Assembly: GCA_008704415.1 (NCBI GenBank)
Contig: VXIS01000050.1
Location: 62,001 to 126,000, forward strand
Direction of reading: 5' to 3'
Source: Sphaerosporella brunnea
Taxonomy: Eukaryota; Ascomycota; Pezizomycetes; Pezizales; Pyronemataceae
Length of the DNA: 64,000 bases
Shown piece after piece: positions 1 through 10,984 of this stretch (positions are counted from its first letter, which is position 1; every line of letters begins with the position of its first letter). The notes below the pieces were generated by a model that worked only from the letters and a program-made list of their open reading frames with translations, was not told the origin of the DNA and searched no databases. A program made the position numbers and the translations under genes.

Positions 1-836
1 TCTCCACACTGCTTCACGAAATATCACTCGAGGAAGCATCCCGCTGGCAGACTCTAAAGCAAGGCTGGAAAAACCGATTGCCGAGGGCGGCGAGGATGGC
101 CATGGGGGAATTGAGTAGAGGGTTGTACCAATGGATCCGAGAAAAACCAAGTGACAGGATAGTGAGGGGGGGGGGGGATATCGATGTGTAGTGGGCTCGC
201 GGTCGCAGACAATAAACCTGATTACAAACAAAAGCGAAGAACCAAGTAGAGATAACTAGGGCTGGTCTGTATTTCTTCGGCGTTAGGCCAAGCGAGCAGG
301 CGTCCCGTAGCTGGAGAGGCCTTTGGTAAGGAAAGCGGCTGCTGCAGTTGTGGGGGCTGCTGAACCATCGAGTGACGCCGCGTAGCACATTCCCATCACT
401 GCTCATCACGCATCAGCGATCACAAAGTTCATCGCTTTAAAATTCGGGTTTAAAACTGAGCAAGCCCGTGAAGCACCCTCTGATTCGATCCAGGCCTGGC
501 GGGGCGCGCTGAACAACAAAGCACAGCTGTGAATCTAACAACTTGCCCTCTAGAGTAGTCGAATACATACATGGAAAGCAATTAATCGCAATTGTGCACG
601 CACATTGAACACTGTCACATAACAGATCTGGAATACAAATCATTTGAAGACCGAGAAAACCCCAGTCAGGAAAAAATAAATGAAATCCCAAAACCGCCCA
701 AAAGGAACCACAAGGAAAACACGACCAGTAAGAGAACGAGCCCTCGCCTGCGCTCCAATAACCAAGCGCTATAAGAAACAAACAGCCCCAAGTTCTAAAA
801 ACAGAGAAAAGGGGCAATAATAGACAATATCTCCCA
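1..836. other. Intergenic, nothing supported
   Basis: Only frames without recognisable protein features are present, and a run of G lies near 168-177. The part next to 837 probably holds the 3' UTR of the minus-strand BAR-SH3 gene. Confidence 0.5.
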
Positions 837-2478
837 TCAACTCAACTGTACATAGTTCCCTGGGAACTGGCCTGTCACTCCATGTACCTTGCCTGTCCAC
901 CATTCGTTGGCATTTGAAGTTCTCCGGACGATCTCGATGACATCGCCGGCGGAGAACGTCAGGTCGCCATCGGCCTGAGCTTCGAAGTCATAAAGGGCTA
1001 TAGCCTTCTCTATGCCAACACTGAGGTTCTTGGGTTTCGGCTTGGGTGGCGGTGGTGCCGGCTTCTTCTTTGCTGCCGCGGCGGCGCTCCAATTGCTTCC
1101 TGTCGAGTTGCTCCTACCAACCCCTGCGCTGGATGAGATTGCTAATGCGTTTTTCGTGTCTCCCAGGGCGCCGCCAGGTTTGGAAGCTGCGGAGTACGGG
1201 GGCGGAGGAGTGTCGGTCACGGGTCGTGGTGAGTCCATGGATGATGGTCGGCCTGGGCGCTCTGCATCCGCTTCTCCGTCCTTGCTTAGCCTGTTTAGCT
1301 TTGCGTTCATCTTCATCTTGTGCCCTTGGGTTTTGAATCTGGTGATCGCCAGAGCTTCAGCCCGTTCCTTTACATCTCCTCGCTTCTTCTCAAACAGTGC
1401 TTCAACATCGCTCACGAGATCGAAGTAGCCAATATTAATGGCCTGCATCTTCTCGTGAAGCGTGTAGAAAATGTTGAGCTGCATGTAGTAGAAGCCGAGG
1501 AATAGCGGTTTGATGAACTCGCGCTCCAATTGAAACAGTTGCGGGAGTTCCTTCTTGAGCAGGTCGTTGTAGTAGTTGAATTCCTGAGTCGCTAGCTCGA
1601 CATCGGCCTCCGCTTTGTATAGCGCCTTCTCGTCCTTGATGGTCTTCTCCTTCTTATCTTGTAGTTTCTTCAGCGTCGCCCGATGCCGGTCATAGTCAAG
1701 CTGCTTATGCGCGCGTTTCGTCGCGGTCTTCCGGATCACCTTGATCACCTCCATCAGCTCATCCGCCGGTCGGATGACACGAGTTTCAATCATTTCGAGC
1801 TCTGGCGCAAGAACTGCCTTCAGTTCTTGGACGATCCCCTCGTACTCCTCGCACGCCCGGATACCCTCCGGATTTCCGAGATCGTCATGGTAAGAGGTAG
1901 GATCCGACATTCGCCCAGAAATAGGCTTGTAAATCTCGGCTATAGCCTTCGAAAACTCGATTTGGTGGTTTAACATGCCTGCTCGCCGTCATGGTTAGCG
2001 GTTGATTGGCTTCCATGCATGACGGCGGCTTAAGGTTGGCCCGTACCATTGATCGCATCAAAGTACCTGAGACATCCTGATCAGCACAAGCAAGTTAACG
2101 TTCAGCAAGGCTGGTTGTACTCTACCTCTTAGATTCATCATGCAGCCTTTTGGTTTCCTAAATCCGAACTGTCAGGTGTTTTGTGCGGAGATAGGGACAT
2201 GCGCCACGCACTGTTTCTAGCTCTTGGAATCGTCTCTCGGCGTCTATGTAAACTGGGTCCTTGGTATTCTCACCCTAGATCCAGCGTTAATGGTACTGCT
2301 TGGTGGGCGGGACCTAGACTCCGAGGAGACGATGCCATACCAAGTTGAACTTTTGCTTTATCGATTGGGGTGCCTGAACCGTGACGGATGATTAGCCATG
2401 TCGCATGTGCACGAGCGCGGGCAGGTGCCAGAGGAAACCCACTCTCACGACGCCACGGGAAAAGCCTTTCCAACTCAT
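837..2478 (-). CDS. RVS167: BAR-SH3 protein, Rvs167/Hob1 (amphiphysin) type
   Basis: This is an endocytic membrane-tubulating protein of cortical actin patches. The BAR dimer bends membrane and the SH3 domain binds proline-rich actin regulators. I built six exons on the minus strand: 2478-2443, 2373-2341, 2274-2212, 2157-2126, 2066-2047 and 1978-837, giving about 441 aa. The start follows the family N-terminus (MSWKGF). Exons 2-5 restore the conserved stretch with KQKF, KDPVY and YFDAIN before MLNHQIEF. The BAR domain spans about residues 15-240. A Pro/Ser-rich linker follows (about 275-380), including PPPP runs. A C-terminal SH3 of about 55 residues shows ALYDF, the WW pair and PGNYV. All junction phases match and all introns are GT-AG. 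Exon 5 is only 20 nt. Rvs167 and its paralogue Hob1/Hob3 types are close, but the SH3 tail favours Rvs167/Hob1 over Rvs161/Hob3. Confidence 0.93.
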
Positions 2479-2740
2479 CGTAACGACGGTCAAGCAAGCA
2501 CGAGCAGTAGTGTGGCGAAAGGTGGTGTTCTAAGATGGCAGCTGGAGGTAAACGAAGCGACGAAATGGCGATCTGTGCGAAGGTTGATTTGAGAACGTGT
2601 GTGTTGGTGGTGAGGGTAGCAATAAGAGTGCGTTCAGAGAGTGACGGGATGGCTGCTGGTTCTTTTTGGGGGGGGGGGGGGTTGGATGAAGCTACTCTGG
2701 AGTAGGTCAGGCTGTTCACTTCACCCAGTCGCTTGTTCGG

Positions 2741-2770
2741 GGTTTGGTTTGGTTTGGTTTGGTTTGGTTT
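2741..2770 (+). repeat. GGTTT pentanucleotide microsatellite
   Basis: About five and a half tandem GGTTT units lie in the promoter-side intergenic region. The unit differs from the common telomere repeat TTAGGG, and the tract is too short to suggest an internal telomere. Confidence 0.85.
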
Positions 2771-4371
2771 TTGGGATCTGGTCCCGCTTTCCGAGTCCCT
2801 TCCTTTCTTTCACACTTCGATGACGCAGGTGTTACACAGCCACAGCTGCCCCGCCTTCTCAAAACCTCTCATCGTCGTCCATTCAAGACACAGAATACGA
2901 ACGAAGGCCGCGCCGCCTCCTCTTTTCATATTGCTTACTTTGCAGCCTCAACGCCGAAAGCATGTGGAGCACGACGACAGCACGAACCGCCTCGCCCATG
3001 AATAGGCTCTTCGGGACTAGCGAAGTCCTCCGGATCTGCGGCTTCCGAGGGACATCGCAGCCAAGCCACAGTGCAAAACGGAACTCTCACCTCACGAGAC
3101 AAAGAGTTCATGGAACCGGGCAGTGGGCGCAGCCTCACGGCAGAGAGGACACGCGTCGACACCGAATCCTTGTGCTACACATTCACAAGCGACCGCAGGT
3201 CCCGGTTTGGGGCAGTTATCGAGAGTACATAGTACATACCTACGAGTGGGCTGGAGGAGCACGTGTGCACAATTTCGGCCTCAGTTTTCGTCTAGCTGCA
3301 AAGGCCGTCAAATTACCCAGACACAAGAGCAACTGAATACTCGCGCAATTCACTGTCAAATGGGGCCACCTTAGCGTCAACGCTTTTTTGCTCACAGAGC
3401 GTCACTCACTGCGCCAAGCCACCTCGCCGAAATGTGAAAAGCAACGAAGGGATGGTTACAGTTGTCAACTGCTCCCAAGGCAAAGGGGTCTGCATTCGCC
3501 ATATCTTGACTAGGTGGCACCGCTAGACACTTCGTCTCCGCTTTTGGCCGCGGCCGCGGCCACTCTAGGACCGAGTGATATAAAGTGACCCACCGCCGAC
3601 CTTACTCTTCGCCAATGAACATCTAATAGGGCTCTAGTTAACCTTCGCAAGAACATGGGAAACATTGAAGACGTCTTTGTTCCACTTGAGGCAGCATATG
3701 GTAATACATTAGGCACCTAAATGTATTCTACATCACGCCGTGACCGTAACTGTTTTTTGTAACACCCAGAAGATGAAAGTCAACCAAACTGCTGGGTCTC
3801 TCTGTACAGCGACCAGACCAACGCAAATCTCACAAACCCATCACCAAACAGGGGATAACCAAGGCCATCAACTTCAATATGAAACAATAGATCCAGCACC
3901 AGTACTCGTAAGGTATGCGTCAGTCAGGATGCTTGGTCGTAGTCAGACTGGTTCGAAACTTTCGCGAAGACATTGAAACTGGGATTAGTTATTGGTGGAG
4001 GATTGTCCACAGGAAATGTGTAGCAGTTGGAGGGGGAAAGCGTGGTGGAGGAGACCATAAGATATGATTTGGTAGCAGAAGGGCTGCAGAAGCTTTTCCT
4101 CCACCTCGAAAAAACCAAATATTGTGCAGATTAAATATCCGCAGCAGCGGTAATAAAACACAGGCGGTGAAAATCTTACAGGCCAGCCCCCCGCGAAAGG
4201 CGGATATCCGATAGTTAAGTTGCACATGCATAACAAGTATGTTCCCCGCAAATAAACAATGCAGATCCTTTCTCTCGATAATTAATATGTGGGGAGACAG
4301 TTATGTAGGTAGCGGCTAGACGCCGACCCCCGCGTTGCGCAGAAGCAAATAAGAATGCGCCTCTTCGTCCA

Positions 4372-4401
4372 GATGGATGGATGGATGGATTGGATGGATG
4401 A
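4372..4401 (+). repeat. GGAT tetranucleotide microsatellite
   Basis: Tandem GGAT/GATG units with one single-base interruption, in an intergenic region. Confidence 0.8.
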
Positions 4402-5697
4402 AGTGGGGCCCCCATATGTAAGTCTTATCTCGAACGGCGAGGTCGAATGTTGGGTTTTCCGCAGTTTTGGACGGGCGAGATGTGATGAATCGATGATATA
4501 TAGCGGTTATCGTGGCTTTTAATTTTGTCGACTTGTCGCTGGAAGAGTTGGTGGTGGATGTATCTACTAAGTACCTACCTGTTTTTGTTTCAATCATATT
4601 GCATTCGACCGCATGCGATCATGGCATATGAGAGACTGTGCTTACCCCTGAAGAACAAGCCTACTGCTGGGGCCTGCGATACATAACAGACGGAAAACAC
4701 TGTAGCCACTCCTGCTGCTCCTACTCCTTCTCTTCTCCTTCTCCTTCTCCTTCTTTCTTCCCCTTCTTCGTCTTTCTTCCCCCCCGGGTAGGTATCCACA
4801 GTACGCCGTTGTAGATATGTATGAATAGAGAAAACTTTCCATTTCAGAGCGCCCAGCACGTCCAAAATTCCCTTTCTCGGCCACTCTACATGACCGAGAT
4901 GTGACGTGGCACCAACTGCGGCCCAATTGTTTATGCTATGTATGCGTGATCGTCCGGATATTTATTTATGACGAAGGTCAGCACGCACGCACGGGGAGAA
5001 GCGAGCGAGCGAGGGAGCAAAACGCAGAGAAAGAAACGAGATCACTCCACCACTCGTGAAAGTGGGGGGCACAACTGGGCGGGGATGCGATTGCCAGAGA
5101 AACGAAGCAGCTTCGGGCGTGAAAACGGTTTGTAGTAATGATGGCCGGGGGGCTAGGCAGCTTTCGTCTACCCATGATCGGCCGAAGTGGGGTTGTTTCG
5201 ATGCATTTTCTTTCCTCTTGAAGAGCCTGCAGAAAACTTTCCTTCTGTTAGACTTGCCGAAGTCCTTGCTACCTAGACCTGGTCGATGATGTTGACACAT
5301 TTTGTGTGAGTCAACATCCATGCCGGCGATTGCACTTGGCGGCAGAGAGAAAGTTCTCAGAAAGATATCGGTCTGGAATGGGTCCCGTGACTCGTGAGAA
5401 TGTTTAAGCTTGGGCTCTACTCTGAGGACTTGGTAGTTGCAGAGGATGCCCGGCTGGCCCTAGGGCTGGACTCGTGGCTATCGTTATTGTTAACGTTTCA
5501 AATCCTACCAGTATCCGTGATTGCGCAATGCACCATAGTTACGGGAAACTTTCTTATGCCCATTCAGGGCCGTCAGGGACTGGAAGCTTGAGCGAGCATA
5601 AGTCTATGATCGCGGCCCGCAGCTACAGAGGTGGGAGTGTACCTTACAACTCGAATTCTGCTCCTCAGCACTGAGTTTCCCGTGTAGCAGCAGCAGG

Positions 5698-5703
5698 TAT
5701 AAA
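5698..5703 (+). promoter_or_regulatory. TATA box candidate for the secreted-protein gene
   Basis: A TATAAA lies 47 nt upstream of the ATG at 5750 and is followed by a CA-rich leader (caccaaacaacagcaaca) typical of fungal 5' UTRs. The short spacing implies a very short leader. Confidence 0.5.
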
Positions 5704-5749
5704 CACCCCCCTTCCATCCTGCTTCTCCAAACACCAAACAACAGCAACA

Positions 5750-6394
5750 ATGTACTCCCACCTCTTCCTTCCCCTGTTCGCCCTGGCCGTGCTCTCCTGC
5801 CACCTGCAATCCCCAGGAAACCTTTATCACCCCTCCGCACCCGCCCCGCCCGCCCACCCCCTCCACGGCCGCGACCTCTCCGACCCGCACCACCGCTACG
5901 ACCTCGACGCCATCCTCGCCGCACGTCCCTACAATGCGTACGAGAGCAAAGTCAACAATAACCCGGGCGGCATCGATCACCGCCAACGCGCGCACGAAAA
6001 TTTCAAGGAGGCGAATGCGGCGGAGTATGGGGTTAAACCTTCTAAGCTCGTACGGGGACACCGGCCTCTTAGTGGTGACGATTCGATGAGACGTAAGCAA
6101 CAGCAGGGGAAGGAGGAGGCGGAGGAGGAGAAGGAGGTGGTTTGGAACGGGGGCATGGGAGAGGGGATGATGGGGAGACCAGTGGTGGAGGTCGGCTTTG
6201 GGTATAATAAGGGCTCCAAGTATGATAATGGATATGGACACCTCAGAGCGTATAATCAGCATGTGGATGTGGGCGCTATTGAGGAGTTTGCGGCTGGCCT
6301 GGCAGAGGATCCGGATATTGAATGCCTTCAGTTTTTGACCTCCCCGCCTGCGGAGGAGGGCGTGGCGGGGGAAGGGGAGGAGAGGAGGGTTTAG
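5750..6394 (+). CDS. Small predicted secreted protein, function unknown
   Basis: The protein has 214 aa and one exon. Residues 1-17 or so form a typical signal peptide (MYSHLFLPLFALAVLSC). A Pro/His/Asp-rich segment with HHRYDLDAIL follows, then a Glu/Lys-rich stretch (about 110-130) and a Gly/Tyr segment (VEVGFGYNKG). The tail is acidic and contains a single Cys (IECLQF) apart from the one at the signal cleavage region. With so few cysteines it is not a classic disulfide-rich effector. The start is supported by a TATA box 47 nt upstream and an A-rich leader. I recognise no family. It could be a secreted or cell-surface protein, or a lineage-specific orphan. Confidence 0.65.
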   Translation: MYSHLFLPLFALAVLSCHLQSPGNLYHPSAPAPPAHPLHGRDLSDPHHRYDLDAILAARPYNAYESKVNNNPGGIDHRQRAHENFKEANAAEYGVKPSKLVRGHRPLSGDDSMRRKQQQGKEEAEEEKEVVWNGGMGEGMMGRPVVEVGFGYNKGSKYDNGYGHLRAYNQHVDVGAIEEFAAGLAEDPDIECLQFLTSPPAEEGVAGEGEERRV

Positions 6395-7207
6395 ATGGTG
6401 GTGCAGTGGTTGAGATTTGGGATGGAAGCAAGGTCGAGTTGTCGAGATAAGAAAGAAAGTCGTACTTTGAGCCGCCTCGTGTATTTCTCCTCCCGCGTTC
6501 ACGTATGACAGAGACACAGGCGGTTCGATTGATTGAGATGGACAGCCTTAAAGGCTTCCTCTTTCCTTAAGGCGCATGCGTATCTGCCCGCAGCGCCTCA
6601 GCACCTGTCCTTACTAAATGCTTGTATCTGCATGCATGTAGTCAAGACTCAAGTAGTGTCCCTAGCAGGAGGTTATCTGCGCAGATCGCTCCCACCGGCT
6701 CTTCTCGTCCACTGACTTTGCCCGCTAAACTAAACCACAACTGCCCTCTCCGCCGCACAACACAAGCCTCCCCTCCTTTCCCACACTATCCTCCGCCATC
6801 CACGCTTGGTGCCAATCTTCCGCCTTCCCTTTTTCTTTCCCGTTTCCTACCACGAGCCGTGCAACTGCACTCCAACCAACCAGCGAAAACCGAACCGAAC
6901 GACGGTACATCTATCGCTCCGTCGCCGCCGCTCATCGCCTCTCCCGAAATTAATCAACCCACTCGCTGACTGTGTCATCGACACACGCACACCGACACAA
7001 CGCATAACGCAACGCATCACGGACTTGAACCACGGCGTCCCCTCCCCTCTCAACGTCGATTGCCTCCGGTCCGGCACCATTTTCGCGTCCGGGACAGTCA
7101 CCGCCAGTCCCCGACCGGACCCCTTCGCCTTTCTCGTCTGATTGTAATCTAGGGCGGGTCGGCTGGGCGTTGGTCTGAGATTGACAGAGTATTTACATCG
7201 GCTTCCG
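6395..7207. other. Intergenic / 5' UTR of acrB
   Basis: Pyrimidine-rich, CA-rich sequence precedes the acrB start, as expected for a long fungal promoter and leader. I see no gene in it. Confidence 0.5.
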
Positions 7208-9964
7208 ATGCCGCGAGGTTCAGCAGGCTCTTCGTCAAAGCGTCAGGGCCTGCACTCCAACAGCACTCACCACGCCAACGGAGGTCCTACCCTTCCCAAA
7301 CGTTCCCACCGTGCTCCCCGGAATCCGAACGCTACCTCTACTCCACCCACCGTTGCGCCCGCATCCCAGCCCGCAGTTCAAGAGGTTTCGGCGGCGGCGG
7401 CGGCGGCGGCGACCCAGTTCCACTTGGCAGCAAATGGAACGGCAAACACGGAGGCTCCCAATGGGTGGCATGGGAAGGAACAGCAACAAAGGTTTTACGA
7501 CTGCGTAGGGGAAGACGGCGACAGTTTTGGGGAGGGGATGAACAGCACTATGGGCGATCACCAGAAGATTGACCTCAACCCGTCCGGGGGAAGGTCTTCG
7601 GAGGTGCCTGCGGCCACCGTGCTCACGTCTTTCCCCCTGCTGGATACGATCACTCTGCTCATTCTTTTCCTGCAAATACCCCCAACGGTTTTGACAATCG
7701 TTCACTTTCTGTTCTTCATCCAGACATTTGTACCACCCTCTACAACACTCTTCAGCCTCTCGACGACCTCGATGCCGTCTTTTACGAACCTTTTACTCCA
7801 GGGCTCGAATGGCTCGCCATCCCTACTGACGATCATGATAGCCGATTGCGTTCTGGCCTCGGTCTCGCTGTTTCTCTGGCCCTCTGCTTGGAACTTTCTT
7901 GTCGAATTCGCACAGGCTATCATTGCGATGAGCCTGGGCGCAGGGAATGCAGCCGGGGACAACTTCCAGAATGTCGCGGTATGCGCGGGGGTGATGAGTG
8001 GAGTCAAGGTTGTTCAGGGGCGGTTTCGCTTGTCGGATGCCTGGGATAGCATACAGCCGACCCGGCAGGAGAGAGTTTCTCACATGCTGTCGGGCCGGGT
8101 CGATAATGCCGGATGGCTCCGCACATTCTTCGCCATTCATATCGTGGCGCAAGCCATCATGAAGGCTACCAGAAGCTGGCTGATAAGAAGGCCAGAGACT
8201 GCAGACAGTACGCCTGGTTCATCGAATGGAGGGGTAAAGGACAGTACAACGAAACAGAAGGACAAGGATCCGGAGGCGGCTGCTGGGGTTTCCCCGGCGC
8301 CAACACTGGAGCGGTCCAATTCCGTGGGCTGTGCAAAACGAAAGAAGAAAACCCAAGTTCAAAGCGTGCGAGGTAATCAACCGTTATGGGCCACCATGGC
8401 TAGTGCGATAATTCACATTGCAAAAGAAGTGGAGCGTTCCCAGCTATCGTCTGAGGCTTCGAATACGAGTGTCGGAGGTGCGGGGGCTGCTTCTAACGAG
8501 ATCATGTCTGAGGATTGCGGGAGTGTTTGGATAACGAAGATTGGGTCTACGGAGGTGATGTTCCTGGTGGGTATGGTGGGGGGCATGAAGGGGGAGGATG
8601 GGTATGGATATGTAGCGAATGGGGGAGTGGATGCAACAGGAAGGGATTCAAGTTTCCCTTTCTTTGTGAGAGTGAACGGGATTGTGTGGCCACAAACCTC
8701 AATATACCCCGTGGGGAGGGGAAGCCGGGACTCTGCGGAGTCCAATGGAGATGTTGGCGGGGGTGGGGAAGTTGAGTGGATGGTGGAAGTGAATGGGTTG
8801 ACAGGGTCAACTGAATACGATTTCGAGTTCGTGAGGAGGGGTGGGCCAGTATTCTACAGCACAAGTGCTTGCACGCTGCCCGCACAAGGTGAGAATTCGT
8901 CGTTCAGGGCTTTGAGATGCAGCTGACAGAACACAGCATCGGCCGTCCAACCTGTCAAGCACCAGCAGCCATCTCGACCACTGTCTCCCATCACGACCCT
9001 CTTGCACTCACTCACGCAAGCCAATGCGCTTCTCGCCGAAAAGAAATCCAACCTCAAGTCCATGAGGAAGGCGCACAAAACCGCGCTCAGTGAAGTCCGC
9101 AAGGAGATGGAAAAGCACCGCGGTTTGATCGGTAATGACCGAGGCGAAGAGCGTGCCTTTCGTCGCAACCTTGCCCTTCGAGAACAGATCAAACGCGCCG
9201 AGGAAGAGACGGAACAGATGGCGGCCGAGTTAGCAGATCTGCAGCATCTCCCAGACAAGCTGAAGCCCGAATGGGAATCCAAGAAGAAGCAATGGCAGGC
9301 CGAAAAGCGGCGGCTGTCCGCCGCCCTCGCCAAAGCGACTGAAGAAAAGGCCAATGCTGATCGTCAAGCTGCAGCCGTCGAGTCGGAAGCCGCCGCCCTC
9401 GCCACTAAGAAGGAAAAGCTCCAGGCCCGCCTAACCAAGTTGCGTGTCGATCTCGGCAAGCTCGACTCCGCCAATTCCGAAGGTTCCGACACCAAGGAGA
9501 AGAAGCAAGCCGAGCGCGAAGCCACCGAACTGCACCGCAAGAACCTCGAGAAGGAATACAACGACGCCATTGAACGCCTCGAAACCCGCATCGCCGAATA
9601 CACGCGCATCGCACAGGAAAACTGGTCCACGTACTATGCTCTCGAGCAAGCGGCGGCGGACATGCAACCGCTTCCGGGCTCCTCCGGACACAACAGCCTT
9701 GTGCTCCCGTTCGGAATGGTACCCCATGATCACTCCCAAAACCTGCAAATGTCCGGTTCCGCCGGAACTCCAGGTCGTGAACGCTCCATGAGCCTTTTCT
9801 CGGACGGGAGCGTGATCACTAATCTTTCGGAGCTCGGCCATGCAAACACCGGCACTATACCCGCGTTTGAGCCGTTCGGAAGTCCTTTCGTAACTCGCGG
9901 TAACTCGCTCGAATATGCATCCATGGGTGTCGGTGTGATTGGGCGTGGAAAGGGTGGTGATTAG
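7208..9964 (+). CDS. acrB: AcrB-like ubiquitination-network signalling protein
   Basis: Two exons (7208-8888 and 8937-9964) join through a 48-nt GT-AG intron and give about 902 aa, close to the roughly 1,000 aa of Aspergillus AcrB. I chose the ATG at 7208 (MPRGSAGSS). The N-terminus is basic and Ser/Pro/Ala-rich with an Ala run. About residues 140-260 hold several hydrophobic segments (LLDTITLLILFLQ; FTNLLLQ; ASVSLFLWPSAW). The region after the intron is a long coiled coil rich in Lys/Glu/Ala (about 590-790), followed by a Ser/Gly-rich tail. In Aspergillus, AcrB acts with the CreD/HulA ubiquitin-ligase adaptor network in carbon-source signalling. That role is inferred from the family, because the sequence has no enzyme motif. 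The exon junction has matching phase (G|CA). Confidence 0.82.
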
Positions 9965-10984
9965 TTGGGTTGGGTGGGCGTTTTTTTCTTTTCTTGGATC
10001 TTCATGGATATCTCTAGGGTCTTGGCTGTGCTGGAATTGGATTTCAAAGATATTGGTGCCGTTGTGTTGCGTTGAGTGATTTATGCAGGTACCCGGCCCC
10101 CATCTTTTTCAGCCCACGAGGAATTCTATCGAAGCTTGATTTTATGTACGATTATCGGTGACGCCAAGATTGGCCTGCCGCTGCCGCTATGCTGTGCGGG
10201 AATTTTGTCATCGCTTTGAAGAGGTACTGCAACGTGGGAGCTGTCACCCGCAGTTGGGGAGATGCATTAATCGGGCCTACGGGCTTGCCGATGGATAAAA
10301 AGAGGCGGGTATTACCGGAGATATTCCATCCAACCTGGAAAAACACATTGATCCATTGATGCCTGGTGTGAGTTCACATGATAGAGTGATGCAGAGTGAT
10401 TTGAAGGTTCTCGTCACCAGTTTCTGAGACCACAGCTTCTAAAGCCACTGTTAAATTTTCTTTCTCTGTAGTGCCAAATGTAATAATTGACTTGCTTAAA
10501 TTCTAGTTTTTATCGGCCGGGTAATAAAGTGTTTCCTTTTTAAGTACCAAACGAGGGTCACCGGACTTGGACTGGCGTGAATCTGTCCTCAACTTCAAGA
10601 AAGCAGCACCTGTCAACGGCGTAGAATCCAGATCGATACACACGCCTATTCTTCTACTGTGCCATGTTTCGCAGCGTCATCCACCTTCGATACAGCACGG
10701 TTTCCTCCTCTATAGTTTTCGAAACGTCAAAATAAAATACACTTTCCTTCCACGGCCACGCGGCTGCGCGCCAAATCCTCAAGTAGCAGAAGCTATTTAA
10801 ACGTGAATTCGAATACTTAAGGTGTGATCAACGGGGGCGGCGGCGCCAGCTGATGCTCCACACTCTCGCTCTCGGCTGCTCTTGATATCTATCCCACGCG
10901 CATTTCTCGACCTCGCTCGTTTTTATTTTCGACCGCTGTGCGGCCCCTCCCATCCACCACCGTCTCTCCCACCCGCTTCTTATA
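9965..10984. other. Intergenic, acrB 3' end to NHX1 5' end
   Basis: Nothing beyond probable UTR and promoter sequence. The last 130 nt are pyrimidine-rich, as is usual before a fungal start codon. Confidence 0.5.

Larger units (their letters stand above)
2479..5749. other. Long intergenic region, no supported gene
   Basis: This 3.3-kb region lies between the divergent BAR-SH3 gene and the secreted-protein gene. Many short overlapping frames exist on both strands, but none shows a conserved motif or consistent codon use. It holds a GGTTT microsatellite (2741-2770), a GGAT microsatellite (4372-4401) and a TTC/CTC-rich tract near 4724-4785. It probably contains both promoters. Confidence 0.5.

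Noticed and set aside
2270..2719. 149-codon minus-strand frame over the BAR-SH3 5' exons
   Set aside because: It reads the same DNA in the wrong frame. The short exons carrying the conserved BAR N-terminus explain this region.
2741..2770. GGTTT repeat as an internal telomere
   Set aside because: The unit is not a known fungal telomere repeat and there are only about six copies.
5573..6517. 314-codon minus-strand frame over the secreted-protein gene
   Set aside because: Its Arg/His/Leu/Val-rich composition is explained by the GA- and CT-rich sequence of the plus-strand gene.
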